Positions 23,936 to 24,576 of a DNA stretch of 24,576 nucleotides are shown in pieces. This stretch comes from a virus, in the IMG/VR virus record IMGVR_UViG_3300006919_000418, positions 1-24,576 of that record; one strand, written 5' to 3'. How positions within the stretch are numbered: the stretch's first letter is position 1; every line of letters begins with the position of its first letter. Under the pieces are notes generated by a model, which worked only from the letters and a program-made list of their open reading frames with translations, was not told the origin of the DNA and searched no databases. The position numbers and the translations under genes were made by a program.

Positions 23936-23951
23936 TGTTCCACGTGAAACA
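23936..23951. promoter_or_regulatory. parS: parS site (ParB-binding palindrome)
   Basis: The 16-bp sequence TGTTCCACGTGAAACA agrees at all 15 fixed positions with the bacterial chromosomal parS consensus TGTTNCACGTGAAACA and departs from a perfect palindrome at one base pair. It lies in the 95-nt non-coding gap between the 73-aa gene and the terminase genes. A weaker partial copy (CAAGTGAAACC, 23921-23931) lies next to it. No parA or parB gene is in this window. A ParB clamp loading here would be expected to spread over nearby DNA and could affect terminase expression or genome segregation. Confidence 0.8.
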
Positions 23952-23982
23952 TCAAGTTGAGTATGAGGTTTTGAAGCGGGCT

Positions 23983-24204
23983 TCAGGCTTCCCAGTGATC
24001 CCGAATCGCCTTGGCAATCTGAATCGGATCACGGTTCACCGCAATCTCCGCACCGCCAAGGATGTACTCTTGCTCCGTCGCAGTTCGCCTGAACGTCACC
24101 ACAGGGATTCCGCGAATCACACCGGCAAGCCTTTCAACGCCACCGAATACGCTGTTGAGATATCTGTCAACGGCCACGATGCTGCTAGGGGTTTGAGGAC
24201 TCAT
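23983..24204 (-). CDS. Small protein of unknown function
   Basis: 73 aa, beginning MSPQTPSSIVAVDRYLNSVF; its ATG overlaps the stop of the upstream membrane-protein gene (ATGA), which supports it as real. The sequence mixes short hydrophobic strands (GIPVVTF, YILGGAEIAV) and ends in a helix (DPIQIAKAIRDHWEA). No family is recognised. It is the last gene before the parS gap and the terminase genes. Confidence 0.55.
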   Translation of the reverse strand: MSPQTPSSIVAVDRYLNSVFGGVERLAGVIRGIPVVTFRRTATEQEYILGGAEIAVNRDPIQIAKAIRDHWEA

Positions 24205-24368
24205 CGCGTCAACCTCGCTCGCCCAAACTCAATCGCCCCCGACATCAGGATGATCTGCCCAATCGAGGTCAATTCCGTCTCGTCAAAGTGGCTCGCGTTC
24301 AACCACAAGGCCCCGATCACCACAGCTAGATGTAACGTCTTCCAGATGGGGTGGTGCTCGTTGGGCAT
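24201..24368 (-). CDS. Small two-hydrophobic-segment membrane protein (holin candidate)
   Basis: A 55-aa frame from the ATG at 24368, with AAGGAAA about 10 nt upstream. It begins MPNEHHPIWKTLHLAVVIGA. Hydrophobic stretches lie at about 12-24 (LHLAVVIGALWLN) and 34-47 (LTSIGQIILMSGAI), with a basic C-terminal end (RARLTR). It overlaps the next gene by ATGA. The two-segment layout with basic tail resembles small phage holins, but no neighbouring endolysin is visible, so holin is only a hypothesis. Confidence 0.6.
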   Translation of the reverse strand: MPNEHHPIWKTLHLAVVIGALWLNASHFDETELTSIGQIILMSGAIEFGRARLTR

Positions 24369-24576
24369 CGTGCTACGTTTCCTTGAGTTCGTATGCTAGT
24401 GGCCGCCCAAAAGCCTGAAATCTACATACTTTGCGTTTGCGCCGCGTCTGCAAGCTAGCTTGCGTGCGCGTCGCTTTCGCAAAGTATAACAGGTAGTGTC
24501 AAGTTTCCGCAAGCCTTTACTGAAAACAAAGGACTTAGGCGGCGCAAGGCACTGCACTCAGGTGTACGGAATCTCA
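24369..24576. other. Gene-free leader region at the right edge
   Basis: No convincing coding frame is seen here. Besides the palindrome it holds, on the minus strand, TTGACA (24502-24497) and TATACT (24488-24483). These match -35 and -10 boxes well but are only 8 nt apart, so they cannot form one standard promoter. A small imperfect hairpin (24511-24536, AAGCCTTT with AAAGGACTT) lies farther upstream. The region looks regulatory for the leftward operon. Confidence 0.5.
24426..24487. repeat. 62-bp near-perfect palindrome
   Basis: Outer arms ATACTTTGCG (24426-24435) and CGCAAAGTAT (24478-24487) are exact inverted copies, and the centre GCAAGCTAGCTTGC (24450-24463) is a perfect palindrome about the same axis (24456.5). 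In between, 24439-24441 and 24443-24446 also pair with their mirror positions. In all, 24 of 31 pairs are Watson-Crick and two more could be G-U. No T tract follows on either strand, so a simple terminator is unlikely. It lies in the gene-free stretch 24369-24576. Confidence 0.85.

Noticed and set aside
23761-24399. Plus-strand frame of 212 codons that includes the parS sequence (read as MFHVKH)
   Set aside because: It crosses the terminase start, the parS gap and two coupled minus-strand genes. The product shows no domain and the MFHVKH phrase is simply parS translated.
24483-24502. TTGACA and TATACT on the minus strand as a promoter
   Set aside because: Each hexamer matches well, but the 8-nt spacing is far too short for a sigma70 promoter. 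Listed only as part of the regulatory-looking edge region.
24511-24536. Short hairpin AAGCCTTT/AAAGGACTT
   Set aside because: The stem is short with a bulge and has no T tract; it could easily be chance.
1-24576. CRISPR arrays, tRNA genes, insertion sequences, integrase
   Set aside because: No spaced repeats, cloverleaf-like segments, transposase or integrase motifs were found on either strand by reading.

Overview
This window looks like about half of the genome of a tailed dsDNA bacteriophage with a short-tailed (podovirus-type) virion plan. Every convincing gene lies on the minus strand, so transcription runs from high to low coordinates, and the genes are packed with 4-nt (ATGA/TTGA), TAATG or small overlaps. 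Base composition is GC-rich. No integrase, replication gene, tRNA, CRISPR array or insertion sequence is visible. The host cannot be named; Sec-type signal peptides and a bacterial parS sequence show only that it is a bacterium.

Layout in transcription order. (1) 24576-23890, leader: a 62-bp near-perfect palindrome, two tiny genes (55 aa membrane protein, 73 aa unknown) and a 16-bp exact match to the chromosomal parS consensus just ahead of the terminase. (2) 23887-16913, packaging and head: small terminase, large terminase, portal, a small protein overprinted on the portal C-terminus, scaffold-like protein, two small head genes and an HK97-fold (Mu gpT-like) major capsid protein followed by a UUCG hairpin. 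(3) 16777-12231, head surface and neck/tail: a right-handed beta-helix protein, a small beta protein, a zinc-ribbon protein, a head-tail adaptor, a P22 gp10-like tail nozzle candidate and a small beta-rich protein. (4) 12212-5074: four large proteins with hydrophobic, Gly/Pro/Gln-rich or long helical regions, the usual position of internal virion (ejection) proteins. (5) 5077-4452: a tiny basic repeat protein and a phage-encoded GroES-type co-chaperonin. (6) 4429-1: five consecutive overlapping genes that each begin with a Sec-type signal peptide. They include tail-fibre-like beta proteins, a TIM-barrel glycosidase-like protein and an FnIII-containing protein that runs off the window.

The genes form a coherent morphogenesis operon: terminase and portal package DNA into a scaffolded capsid, the adaptor and nozzle close the head, ejection proteins sit inside, and the co-chaperonin presumably works with host GroEL on phage proteins. 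The most unexpected features are the exported fibre-like block with paired cysteines, the parS site with no visible parAB, and the long palindrome upstream of the late genes.
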